A program made the position numbers and the translations under genes. Positions 22,001 to 30,800 of a stretch of 64,000 nucleotides of DNA are shown in pieces. The stretch comes from Caballeronia sordidicola (GTDB lineage Bacteria; Pseudomonadota; Gammaproteobacteria; Burkholderiales; Burkholderiaceae). A model generated the notes under the pieces. It made no database searches, was not told the DNA's origin, and saw only the letters and a program-made list of their open reading frames with translations. The number at the start of each line of letters is the position of its first letter. The first letter of the stretch is position 1. The stretch is from the NCBI RefSeq assembly GCF_000729995.1, contig NZ_JNFG01000028.1:30409-94408 (forward strand), written 5' to 3'.

Positions 22001-22307
22001 GTTAGCAAAAGCGTGGCTGCAGACCATCGTTTCCGTGGAACCCCGAATCTTGATGGTCGAAAAGTCATACGACCTTCAACATAGCCGGGTCATCTCGATA
22101 TCTTGGGCATCGGGAAAGAAAAGTAAGCTCATACTAGACCAAGGTGTCGGTTACTGGCAGCCAAAAACGCCTTATCGTGAACAAACGTATTTTGACTTCA
22201 ACGGGAGTCTTGAGACACAGGCCCGTCAGATGGAGGACCAGTACAAAATCACCAATATGATTAATGGGGGCGCGTGGCCAACTTTCTTGACAATTGTGTC
22301 CGAGTGA
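16047..22307 (+). CDS. druE: Druantia helicase DruE (DEAD/DEAH + DUF1998)
   Basis: The 2,086-residue protein is an SF2 helicase-like ATPase: Walker A SGTGSGKT at 122-129, PLNALINSQ (motif Ia), DEAH at 260-263, TSAT at 296-299, and a helicase C-lobe with STTMEMGVDIGG and QRAGRAGRRNEAR. Several Cys clusters occur (CDCHAPVYELGFCDEC; CCSRC; CTNCG...CTQC) and the C-terminal DUF1998 region carries CENVCSSCLASQDSR. This size and architecture is that of DruE, the subunit common to all Druantia types; together with the single upstream DruH-like gene it indicates type III. It is expected to act in the cytoplasm on phage DNA. Other DUF1998 helicases (DISARM DrmA, Dpd proteins) are less likely because their partners are missing. 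Confidence 0.82.
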   Translation: MRYFTNLIEQSLSRAREATLSVLGINDENLRSHLGQQMNDELGSDGCFLAPPVFEHTFGWQETEETTLNDLRGTLLSASLLDTLQNAQPPYRFASDAHPYIHQLQAWETLLGPTPKSAVVTSGTGSGKTECFMVPILEDLIREREKTGRPLIGVRALFLYPLNALINSQQERLDAWTKSFGSDIRFCLYNGKTEESASQVRKLQQQRLNQVLSREQLRREPPPVLMTNATMLEYMLVRQVDAPILEISRQQRSLRWVVLDEAHTYVGSQAAELALLLRRVVQAFGKRPEEIRFVATSATIADGNAKERLQHYLASLAGVRPEQVVVIGGSRKVPDIDRAGPQEPRSLEAIRAIDGSNEVAATRFAALANHPLASELRHAVVSKGRPLDLNELVQAAGNALQGEDLAAKQREILEWLDLMSGTRRAGDEPPFLKLRAHLFQRMLHGLWSCVDPNCSAKPGHLYSWPFGNVYVTQRSRCDCHAPVYELGFCDECKTPHLLAEDSAGQLLQRSPYASDEFSLSYESPAEDEARIEPSSSPRQRQRAEKFILAASDTRNDPYFPLALNLKTLAVGTPSSSDTIELAATPESEACCSRCETGFTESPGALRKAYLGAPFYVANAVPTVLEFCPDPSPEDCDGKSPEELPGRGRKLITFTDSRQGTARMAVRMQQEAERSRLRGLVFEVLRNAQAKLDAKPKDVPTVGYDALIQEARRAKDIGLSDIAARYLQMAEESKSGFSGGRVSETSWPEMVSELATSKDIAQSILDYNKYANPELFGGHEAAPAMARLLLAREYSRRPKNQNSTETLGLVRISYSGLENVTSAPSLWGERKAKPLPGEDNDVATKLTLQDWKDFLKIALDFHVRENTFIRLDPTMQRWMGGRFTSKTLMPPRRDAAEGSTFKKWPLVKQGRANRLTKLLELGCNLDRARAEDKDIINHFLEQAWTALVGARILEQFEGGHALNLNSLTFSLPTVAWVCPLTHRMFDTVFRGLTPYLPDRFREGDFQCRKVQLPTFSQLLPGGDSESVQTQVRRLVAENSDIRKLRVQNLWTDLSDRTAEGGFYYRTAEHSAQQSSTKLETYEEMFKRGKINVLNCSTTMEMGVDIGGISAVVMNNVPPHPANYLQRAGRAGRRNEARSIAYTLCKADPHNQRAFKEPKWPFITAIPAPSITLSSDRIVQRHVNSMLLAKFLRTLGDTGTDRTKLTLKWFFGGGETSTCSRFIDWIRSEPEELNASVADLARGTNLAARSLSSIIDDAIAILLPLESRWGLEHGKLTQLLASATDEPYRKALSFELKRHEEEYLLRDLAARTFLPGYGFPTDVVNLNTYNVEDFKDRTRQRDEKSREDNIFTSKEQPTRGLDVAIREYAPGAQIVIDGRVYRSAGIGLHWHSGGAIKEAQKFDIAWRCTNCGTAGVTENAYSNSVNVQCTQCAHPILPTEKKLVLRPSGFVTDFYESTTNDISVQKFIRVAPPRIQLDGETLALPDSRCGYLRFGHNGSVFYHSSGEHENGYAICLACGRAESMTHDSEVPASLRPDKPHRPVGGATGSRKDKTCAGTSVKANVYLGYHTATDVLELLLKSPITGEWLGGSPEAEVIATTLAVALRDAIADEIGVSSTEMGFGVRLDRDISTGKIRSVIQLFDRVNGGAGFVLTGLPQVIKLLTKAAHKLSCPANCENVCSSCLASQDSRVEYEELDRHAAKGWLEVNEFLRHLELPAEFHRIPGATYCSFGPQRFIRETINKGATAIQFLLRGDPREWDLDLPEFRDRVLTWKVMDSLDVSIAFPQSKLLSNDVKRSLCILDKLGVHICQCDDSWDAFGVPGVVQICRGEDTQTLFTIAGDTGIPGEGWLRTNDSSIWVSTRLVKPFNMTPIDMARWDSGETGAKVLDVVTELNGPVSSLSTRLNALLREKAPSLVSLIEQDCATEISYSDRYLKSPWSLMVLGGFLSLFKNNDLLRLEIKILQPQATRLSNSIKHDWSRREDLNELAKAWLQTIVSVEPRILMVEKSYDLQHSRVISISWASGKKSKLILDQGVGYWQPKTPYREQTYFDFNGSLETQARQMEDQYKITNMINGGAWPTFLTIVSE

Positions 22308-22631
22308 CTCCGGCTTATTGACGAATCGTCCGTTCTACGTAAGAGGCAGACAAGGCGATTTTGCCTCCTCGTCTGCAAAAGCGGTTCTGGCAGCGACACC
22401 GCGGGAGTCACTTGAGCCGCAGCGCTATTCCAAGCGCAAGATAACTTCGTTGATTAAACACACCGAGAGGCTATCTGCTGGATTTTGGCTGAGGACAAGT
22501 ATCTGTTTGACGACCGTAGCGTCGCACCCGCCGGAGCCTTCAAGGTCGCGTACATGTGCGACGAGACGCGCCCCCGCGGGACGGGCGCGCGGTCACACAG
22601 CGAAAAGTTGACCAAGGCAATTGCATTGTAA
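22308..22631. other. Intergenic between convergent druE and ApeA-like gene
   Basis: No gene is seen. A weak interrupted hairpin (GCAGAC/GTCTGC, 22346-22376, with an inner GGC/GCC) lacks a T-run, so no clear terminator can be called for either converging gene. Confidence 0.5.
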
Positions 22632-24131
22632 TCAACTATCTTTTTTCATCAGACCGGCTGCAATCAATCGATATTTGATGACATGAGATTGATGCCCGGT
22701 TGTCGCCCACTTGCGTACCAGCGTTTCGCTCACACCAATGTCGAGCAGCAAAATCATATGGTAAAGCACCGACAGCGCCTCGATTAATCGACTAACGACA
22801 ATGAGAAAATCTGCGCACGATTCTCTCGTTCGCTTGCCCCCAAAATGGGCGATATCGTTGCGCAGGTCGGCGCATCGCTTCGCGAAGTCATCTAGCAAGG
22901 AATTGTCGAACTCGATTGGTAGCATGCTAAACAGAGCGATAAGCCGCTCTTTCAAACTGGGCTCACCTTGGAACTGTAGAGCGCCTTGCAACCACCTCCG
23001 GTGTTTCGCGCCGACCTGGCTGAGAATTTCGTCGATTTTTGTTTGGAGCCCACTGTCACGAGGCCGGCTGCCAATCTTGGAGCGATGGAACGACTCTAAG
23101 CCGTACGTGAGGTTCGAGAACTTGTTTTCCGTGTACTGGTCCATCTTCCGTTTCGTTGACGGAAATGCGAAGTAGCCCGCGCCATGTTCTTTTAGGCCCG
23201 CCTTCCATTGCGAACACATTTCACCGAACGAGTCCTTTATCTGGGGGAACCGAACCGGACAATCCCTCCACTTCGGAGGCACATCACTTCCTGGCAGTCG
23301 CCGGAAATACAGGGTGAATTTTTTTCGCGAGCGCGACAGTGTCACGGTGGGCCACGGCAATGGAAAGTCAGAGTCGGTCAGAACAATAAAAAGGTTCTGC
23401 AACACGGCTAGTTCCGAAAGCACGGCCTCGGCCGATTCACCTCGCTTGAACCGCATCTGGAGACTCAGGTATTCGCGCAACGCCACCTCATATGGGCGGG
23501 GAGAGCCGCTCCGGGAATCATTGAGATGGTGCTTAAATATTAACCGCCCCGACGAAGTTTCGTAGGCTAGGTCGGGGATGCGCGTGTTTGACAATTTCAG
23601 AGTCCTGCTTGTACGCGCGACTCTTATCGAGCCTACATCCAGCCAATCCTCGAAGCCTTTCAGCGCTACATCGAATTCTGAAAACTTGAACGCCTTAGCT
23701 CTACGTGGAGGAGGCTCGTTCCCGACCACTGAGAACGTTGCGAAATATTCTGCATGGGAAAACCTGGCGGAATGAAACGTTCCGCCGTTTCGAACAGCAT
23801 CCAATAGCAGGACGTGCCTTCCCGAAACTTTGAGTATGCCTTGAATAGCTTGAGGCGGTTGTCCGTCGGTAACCGAGGCGAAAAACTCCCCCGACCCGTC
23901 CGCGTTCGGCATTAAGCCATCCAGGTCCAGATTGGTTGCCCCCGTTTTGTCAATCTTTAGTCTACCCGTTACATGATGTTCCGGGGCAAAGTGGTTATCT
24001 GGATAGGTCGCGTCATACCACCAAAAGTGGCCTTGCTCGTCGATGATGCAATCGTTCAATTTGTTCTCTGGAAAGTTAATGCCCTGACTATAAATAGCTG
24101 TTTGTGTTAAGAAGTTAGGCGCTGTACTCAC
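22632..24131 (-). CDS. ApeA-like HEPN abortive-infection protein
   Basis: The 499-residue protein has an ApeA-type N-terminal region (beta-rich, residues 1-300, including FWWYDATYPDN and HHVTGRLKI) and a helical C-terminal domain with the HEPN RNase motif R-x4-H at R424-H429 (RNDIAH). In ApeA-type proteins the HEPN domain is a ribonuclease activated on infection and the long N-terminal domain is thought to sense it. It starts at a GTG with GGAG only 2 bp away, so a nearby alternative start is possible. It is transcribed towards druE and follows the 210-residue gene on the same strand. Confidence is high for HEPN, moderate for the ApeA family. Confidence 0.75.
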   Translation of the reverse strand: MSTAPNFLTQTAIYSQGINFPENKLNDCIIDEQGHFWWYDATYPDNHFAPEHHVTGRLKIDKTGATNLDLDGLMPNADGSGEFFASVTDGQPPQAIQGILKVSGRHVLLLDAVRNGGTFHSARFSHAEYFATFSVVGNEPPPRRAKAFKFSEFDVALKGFEDWLDVGSIRVARTSRTLKLSNTRIPDLAYETSSGRLIFKHHLNDSRSGSPRPYEVALREYLSLQMRFKRGESAEAVLSELAVLQNLFIVLTDSDFPLPWPTVTLSRSRKKFTLYFRRLPGSDVPPKWRDCPVRFPQIKDSFGEMCSQWKAGLKEHGAGYFAFPSTKRKMDQYTENKFSNLTYGLESFHRSKIGSRPRDSGLQTKIDEILSQVGAKHRRWLQGALQFQGEPSLKERLIALFSMLPIEFDNSLLDDFAKRCADLRNDIAHFGGKRTRESCADFLIVVSRLIEALSVLYHMILLLDIGVSETLVRKWATTGHQSHVIKYRLIAAGLMKKDS

Positions 24132-24202
24132 GTCTCCAATGGTCGTTGGGATGATTCAAGGGCACGGGTGCAGCGCTTCGGAGATGAGCCTTTAGCGCGA
24201 TG

Positions 24203-24835
24203 CTAATGGCTGGCGGGAGCACCGCTCCGTTCTAATAGGCCCTCAATGTTCGCGAGTGCGCTGAGCCGCAGCAGTGCGCGGGTCGGTTTGAAGATGAAGC
24301 CGTTACCTCCGCCCCCGTAGGTCGTCGGCGGGGCGCTCGCTACCAGCAGGCCGGTTCGCAACAGAGAAATGGCGGTCGCCATGAAATATTCCGCGTTTTT
24401 GAAGACGTCCGCGACTAGTTCTTTGATGGCCTCAATCTGCACATCGCGCGGTGATTTTGGTGGCTCGGCTCCATCACCCCGCAGCCTGAACATCGTGCCC
24501 AACAGAATAACTTCAACACGCTTCAGTGGAGCAAGAATGTCGGCGAGGTAAAGGAAGTCGTCCGCGGCGATTGACCGGTGGGTGACCTGCTCTGCAAAGA
24601 CCGCGGCCAGCAATCGAAGATTCAGCCAAGCCGTACCTTCCTCTGCCGCGCGTTGATATCGAAAGAGAATTGCGGCTGCGTCGGGTGGGTCTGCCTCGTC
24701 GAGCTTTCGCGTCCCCGATTGCTGAAATTGAATTCCGGGCGCGATTTTTATGCTTTTCTTGAAGCCCCAGCCTATGTCGTCCCCCGAAGACCATGTCCAG
24801 CGAACTAACGTCACCTTTTGCCGACAAGGCAACAA
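24203..24835 (-). CDS. Unrecognised 210-residue protein between helicase and ApeA-like gene
   Basis: No family is recognised. The best frame starts with a TTG (24835) and reads WGFKKSIKIAPGIQ early, then an alpha-helical stretch and a Gly-rich segment (TTYGGGGNGFIFKPTRA). The frame is open further upstream without a better start, so the N-terminus may be wrong or truncated. It begins 60 bp downstream of the stop of the giant helicase gene and ends 71 bp before the ApeA-like gene, all on the minus strand, so the three may be one transcript. No membrane segment is evident. Confidence 0.6.
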   Translation of the reverse strand: MLPCRQKVTLVRWTWSSGDDIGWGFKKSIKIAPGIQFQQSGTRKLDEADPPDAAAILFRYQRAAEEGTAWLNLRLLAAVFAEQVTHRSIAADDFLYLADILAPLKRVEVILLGTMFRLRGDGAEPPKSPRDVQIEAIKELVADVFKNAEYFMATAISLLRTGLLVASAPPTTYGGGGNGFIFKPTRALLRLSALANIEGLLERSGAPASH

Positions 24836-24895
24836 TATTGCCGGTCGTTCCGATGACCGGACACCTGTTGTGCCGGCCGTCGAGCCGTCTCAATC

Positions 24896-27800
24896 TCAAG
24901 CGTCAGCGTTCGGACCGGTGGCCTTCGTCGCATCTAACCAAGCCATCTGAAGGCGCATTCTGCTGCCTGCATTGAGTTTGCGAAGGCCGACTTCACGGGC
25001 CATTGCTGGCACGCCAGATTCTCCGTCATGCCCCGCCCGCATCATCTCGAACGCGAGCGCCCTTAGTTCGGCAAGCGAAATTTCATCAACTGACCGTACT
25101 GTTCCATCGATAGGTCTTCGGAATCGACTTTGCTTGTCAGCAGGGTCACCCTTAGCACGGAAGAACGTACCTACATCTTCTGCGTCTCCGATGTGGTGCT
25201 GCGACGCCAGCCGTACCACCCGGTCCTGGATTTTAGCGCCTGTCCGAACCCAGCCGTGAACGCGGGCGATACGACGCGCTAGAACTTCATCCCGAACCGG
25301 TCCTTCCACGCGCACGACGTGCTCAATCAATCGCAAAAGCGTCGGGTTGTAGATGATATCGAAGAAGGCGTTGGCATCGACCGCGTAACCCTGGAGCGTC
25401 AAATCGACCTCAATGAAACGTCCCTCAATTGAGTCGCTTGGATATAAAACGGCGTCATTCCGAGCGTAAGTGACAGGAAGCTTTGTAGTGTCTACATCTG
25501 CATCGACATCCGCCAACGGATGGGCCACGGCCTCCCCCGAATGACCTACCTGCTCGTCCGGCATTGCCATGACGTCCGCAATGACCTGCCCTGCGAGGAC
25601 CGCCGCCTCTTGCTCCGTCCGCACTCGCTTTGCTCGCTGTTCAACGAGTAATGCCTCAAGCTGGCAATGAATTTTTTCGACGGTTCCCTGCATATCAATC
25701 CACCAGTCAGTCGACCATATCCGAAGAATTTCCCATCCTAGGCCACGAAGCACCTGCTCCCTCAATTTGTCGCGGTCCCTGGCCGTTGCCGAGCGGTGGT
25801 ATGTCGCGCCATCGCATTCGATACCTGAGAGATATCGTCCCGGGGCATCAGGGTCAACGACGCCAAGGTCGATTCGAAACGCAGACACGCCGACCTGCGA
25901 GTGCAACGTCCAGCCGCGCTCGGACAATGCAATACATACAGCTTGCTCAAATGGACTGTCGAATCCCCCGATGCTTCCCGCGACCGCTTCTCCAAGAGCT
26001 CGCGCTCCGCGCTCTGCAAACTCGAGGAAGTGTTTCAGGTCCCGTACACCGAGCGCCTGCGTTCGCGACAAATCCATCTGTTCGGGACGGAGGCTTGAAA
26101 AAACGCGTAGCTCTTGTCGAGCTCGTGTAATCGCGACGTTCAAACGGCGCTCTCCGCCCTGGCGATTCATCGGACCGAAATTCATTGAAACGTTGCCGTC
26201 AATGCCGGGTCCGTATGTAATCGAAAAATACATGATGTCCCGCTCGTCACCTTGCACGCTTTCCAGATTCTTAACGAACACCGGTTCAAGTTGCGATTCG
26301 AGGAAGAATGGCTCGATAGACGGGTCTTTACGCCGGGCCTCATCGAGCAAGTCCTCAATCAGCGACTGTTGTTCGGCGTTGAATGTGACCACGCCAATGG
26401 TATGGCCAGACTCGTGAAAGCCCGGTGATTTGAGTCGACCGACCAGGTCAGCGACCAGCGCCTTCGCCTCCAGCTGATTTGTCCGTGCGCCACCTTTCTC
26501 ATAGCGACCGGTGCCGACGTGATGGAAGCTAACTGCTCGGTCATCGGTGACAGGGCTTGGGAAGGTGACGAGCTCACCACCGTAATATCTATGATTGGAG
26601 AATGCGATGAGGCTTTCGTGCCGGCTGCGGTAGTGCCATGACAGCTTCAATGTCGGTAGATTCGCCCCAATACATTCTTCGAGGATACTTTCGAGGTCAG
26701 TCTCAACATCGGTATCGTCTGCGTCGGACTCCGCGCGGTCGAAGAAGCTCGTCGGCGGCAACTGCTTGGGGTCGCCGACCATGATGACCTGCTTACCCCG
26801 GGCAATTGCGCCAATCGCGTCCCACACTGGAATTTGAGAGGCCTCGTCAAAGACCACTACGTCAAATGCCGCAGTCGCTGCAGGAAGGAACTGTGCAATC
26901 GAAAGAGGGCTCATCAAAAGGCAGGGCGTCAGCTTCATTACCGCGCTCGGCGCTTGCGCCATCAACTCGCGCAGGGGCAGATGGCGACTCTTCTTTTGCA
27001 TCTCATAACGAAGCAAGCCCCATTCAGACCCTCTGCTCACGCTTTCCTGAGACGGATGGCCGGCCGACAATTGAGAGCGGACCCAAGCTTGGGTCAGCTT
27101 AGTGAAGCGGTCGTCCAATTCCCTGAAGTCGCGGATGCGCTTTTCATGCTCAGCAGACACGAACGTGCGAAGCACCTCGTCCGCATCAACAACAGCGTTC
27201 AGCCACCAGCGACAGTAATCCGTTTCAAACGCCTCGCGTGTCTTGGAAGCTGGTACAGCTCCGTTTTCCAGACCGCCCACAAGCGCTGCCAAGCCGAGAG
27301 ACACTGCTTGCCCGCGAGCTTTTCGCCACGCGCACCAAGCGTTTAGTCGGCCGGACGCCGCGCTCACGTCGCGAGCCTTTGCTGCAATCGCCGCGGGGAG
27401 GAGTTCGCCCAGCGATGTTCGGTCTGACGCGGCTAATCCACTTGCGATGGAGAACTGCGTGACGGCGGCGTCAAACGTCGCAAGGGCGGTAGAATACAAC
27501 ATCCCAGCGCCAGCAACCGGCCCTGTAGGTTCCAATAGTATGTTGCCGTCGCCGAGAAGCAGCGAGATAGGTCCCTTCAACGCCGCGAGCGCTTCTGGCG
27601 TGCTGGCAAGATTGGCGAGAGCGCTCGACAGCGACGCGGCAAACTGCAACGCGGCATCGACGTTCTCAATCTTCGTTTTCAACCCGCTCCAAAGTCCGGA
27701 TGTCATTTGCGACAGCTCAATGGCATTGTCGATTTGCCGTTCGAGGCGGACCAACTCACGCATCCGGGCAAGATTTGCGGATGCGGGCACCCCACAAAGT

Positions 27801-30800
27801 CCCGATTCCACGACACCGAAGTTTTCGTCTTGCCACTGCGCACCGGCTCTTGCGGCCGTAAGTGCCGCTTGGTGCCGCACGAAGGTCTGGGCTACAGGCA
27901 AGTTAGTATTAAAACCAGCCCACGAACCTGAGGTGTCTTCACAAAGAGAAGTAACGTGTGAAAGCTCGTTCTCAAGTTCCTTCATTTCTCGGATACGATG
28001 TAAGTTGTCCTTCGCAAGGTCTCCGCACTTGCCCTGCGCCACAGGCTCAAGTCCGTTGTCCGCCCACTGTTCACGAATTAAAGCGGCGCGCAATGCCGCT
28101 TGAAACGAAATCGCCGCATTTGCCTCATCTACGTGCGTGCGCAGTCCCGCCCACATATTGTCGGTTAGCGATGGGAGATGAGAAAGTGCATGGACCTCCG
28201 CATGTAGAGCGTCGCTCTTCACCAGTAGCGCGATATCTTCTGCAATCTTGGGCTTCTGGCCGCCGATGGCCAGCGCCTTCAAGTGTTTCGCAAGGGCGCG
28301 CCGGCGGATGAGGTTCATCGGCCAGGAGGAGGACTCAAGCAACTTCCACTCGTCTTGCAATGTTTGTACCGTCGCGTGACCGATGTCATCCTTGTATTGG
28401 AGCGAAAGCTGACCGATTACCTCGGCCCGTTTTTGAAGCAGTTCGAGGCCGGCGCGCAACTGCGTAATAGCACTTTCCGTCCATGGCGCCGAGAGTTCTG
28501 ATTCGAGTTTGCGATATCGCGCAAGTTGCGTCATGGCGAGCAGGAGTTGCTCGATTACATGACCGCTGGCGCTTGATGAGAGTTGGCCGTGAACTTCTCT
28601 GTGACGTAGGACGAGTGGTACGGCTTTTCTCAACTCCTCCGATATCGTCTTGGCATCTGGTCGAAGTACGAAACGCCAATCGTGGCCTGCAGCTCTAGGC
28701 AAAGAATCTGCAAGCGTTTTTAATGCATCTCGGGTTCGAACCGTCAGTTCAAAAGTACCAATGCCAATCGCTGATACGAGCCCACCTGCCGCGCTCTCGA
28801 ACCGGTCAACGGCAGGTGCAACATTCCTTGCCGCATCGAGAAGCGACTGCTGCCATGAAGGAGACCACTCCGTTTGTGTGACATGAGCAAGTGGGTTCGC
28901 CGTCAGTTGGCCGTAACCAAGTACCTTTGCGTGAACATCAAGCAAGTCCGCAGATTCTCGAAGCGCTCGCATGCCATTTGCATCGTGCGCGTGAACCGAT
29001 GGCCATGAAAGCAGCAAGACAGGTAAGTCTACGCCGGCGACCACGCGGCCGATTGCCTCATAGGCGCTGAGTCCGTTTTTATGACGCTGATGCAGTCGTT
29101 CAACGTATTGATTGAGGCTCGCGCGCAGCATGCCCAGTCGATGAGCTTCCGCATGCCACTCGTCGGGTGCCAACGCGGCGGACGCGTCCCACGTCTTTCG
29201 CAACTGGTCCAAAACCTCTGTCTTTCTCGCTTTGTTCGAGTGCAGTTCGAGGCAGAAATCTCCCAGTCCAACTTCCTCGAGTCGGCGATAGACAACATCC
29301 AGTGCTGCCATCTTCTCTGAGACGAATAAAACGCGCTTACGCTCCGCCAGACACTGAGCAATCAAATTGGAAATTGTCTGGCTCTTACCCGTGCCGGGTG
29401 GCCCAATTAAGACGAAGTCTTTGCCTTTGCTACCGGCCACGATGGCCGAAAGTTGCGACGAATCAGCGGGCAGCGGGCAAAACGTTTCGGTGGGTGGCAG
29501 CTCCGCGTCGAGCATGCGTGGATTCGGGAAGCTTATAGAGCTCGGATATGGTTCGCGAGGCGTCTCGATTAGATGCTTGACGACCGGGTTTTGCTTCAGC
29601 TGCTCGGTCCGTTCAGTCAGGTCTTTCCACATCAAATACTTGGCGAACGAGAATGTTGACAAGACAACGTCTTCGACAACTTCCCAACCTTTAATGTCTT
29701 TAATCGCCGTCGACACAGTTTTCCAGATACCGGCAACATCAAGTCCGGATTCGTCCTTGGGAAGTTCCGCATCACTGACCCCAAGTTCAAGCTGAAAATC
29801 CTGCCGAAGCATTTCGATGAGCGTAGGGTTGAATCGCGACTCGTCATCGTGGAGTTTCACGCTGAAGCCGGAACGGGCGCTCTTTCGGTCCAGCGTAACC
29901 GGCACGAGAATTAGGGGTGCTCGAAACCGCTTGTCATCTTTGTTGTCGCGAGTCCATGACAGAAACCCGAGCGCCAGGTACAAGGTGTTCGAACCGCCTT
30001 CCTGCATCGTCGTTCGCGCCGAGCGATACAGTTCGACGAGGCGTGCATCCATTTCGTCCTGGTCGATACCGACGAACACTTCCTTTCTCTTAAGGGCGTC
30101 GAGAGCGTGCACATGCCGAATGTTCTCCCTCTCCCGGCCTTCATATATGGCTTGATTGCGGAGGTCGTTTCCGTCCATCAGGTCGGGGCGCGGCAACAGC
30201 CTTATCGCATGTCCTTCCGCAAGAATGTCTTCCAACTGCCCCGGGTCTGGAGCGTCAAGCTTGATAGCTTTTTTACCGCCCTTGAAGCTCAGGAGATTGT
30301 TTCGCAACGACAAGTCGAGCAACTTGCGTTGCCAGCGGGTCAGACGGTCCTCCGGCTTCTCGACACCATCGTCCTTCGCGTCTTGCGGAGCATCTTCAGG
30401 TAAGTCGGGGGCCTCCTCGAACCGCACCTCGATAATCTCTTCCGAGGCGTCGCCAACGGTGCGCTCGATGGCGTGTTCGCTCGCCAACGGCTTGATACGT
30501 TGGAGCCGCGCACGGCGAATGTCGACTGCCAGTTCAAACTTTGACTCTTCCACCTCTGAAATCTGCAGATTTCCGCGTTCGCTCGCGTAGCTGAATGCGG
30601 GAAGCGGTCGATGCGTGGCGAGCGTCGTCTCGAATAGCACCATTTCTTTGAGCTTGACGCGTTTGCGCAGCGCGGTGACGTCATCGACGATTGCTGTGCT
30701 GAACTCCTCCGCTTTCAGCCAAACACCGGCGAATGCGTGTCCCTGCGTGAAAACCAGTACCGGATGTAAGCCGGCTTGTTCGATGGTTGCGCTAAACAGA

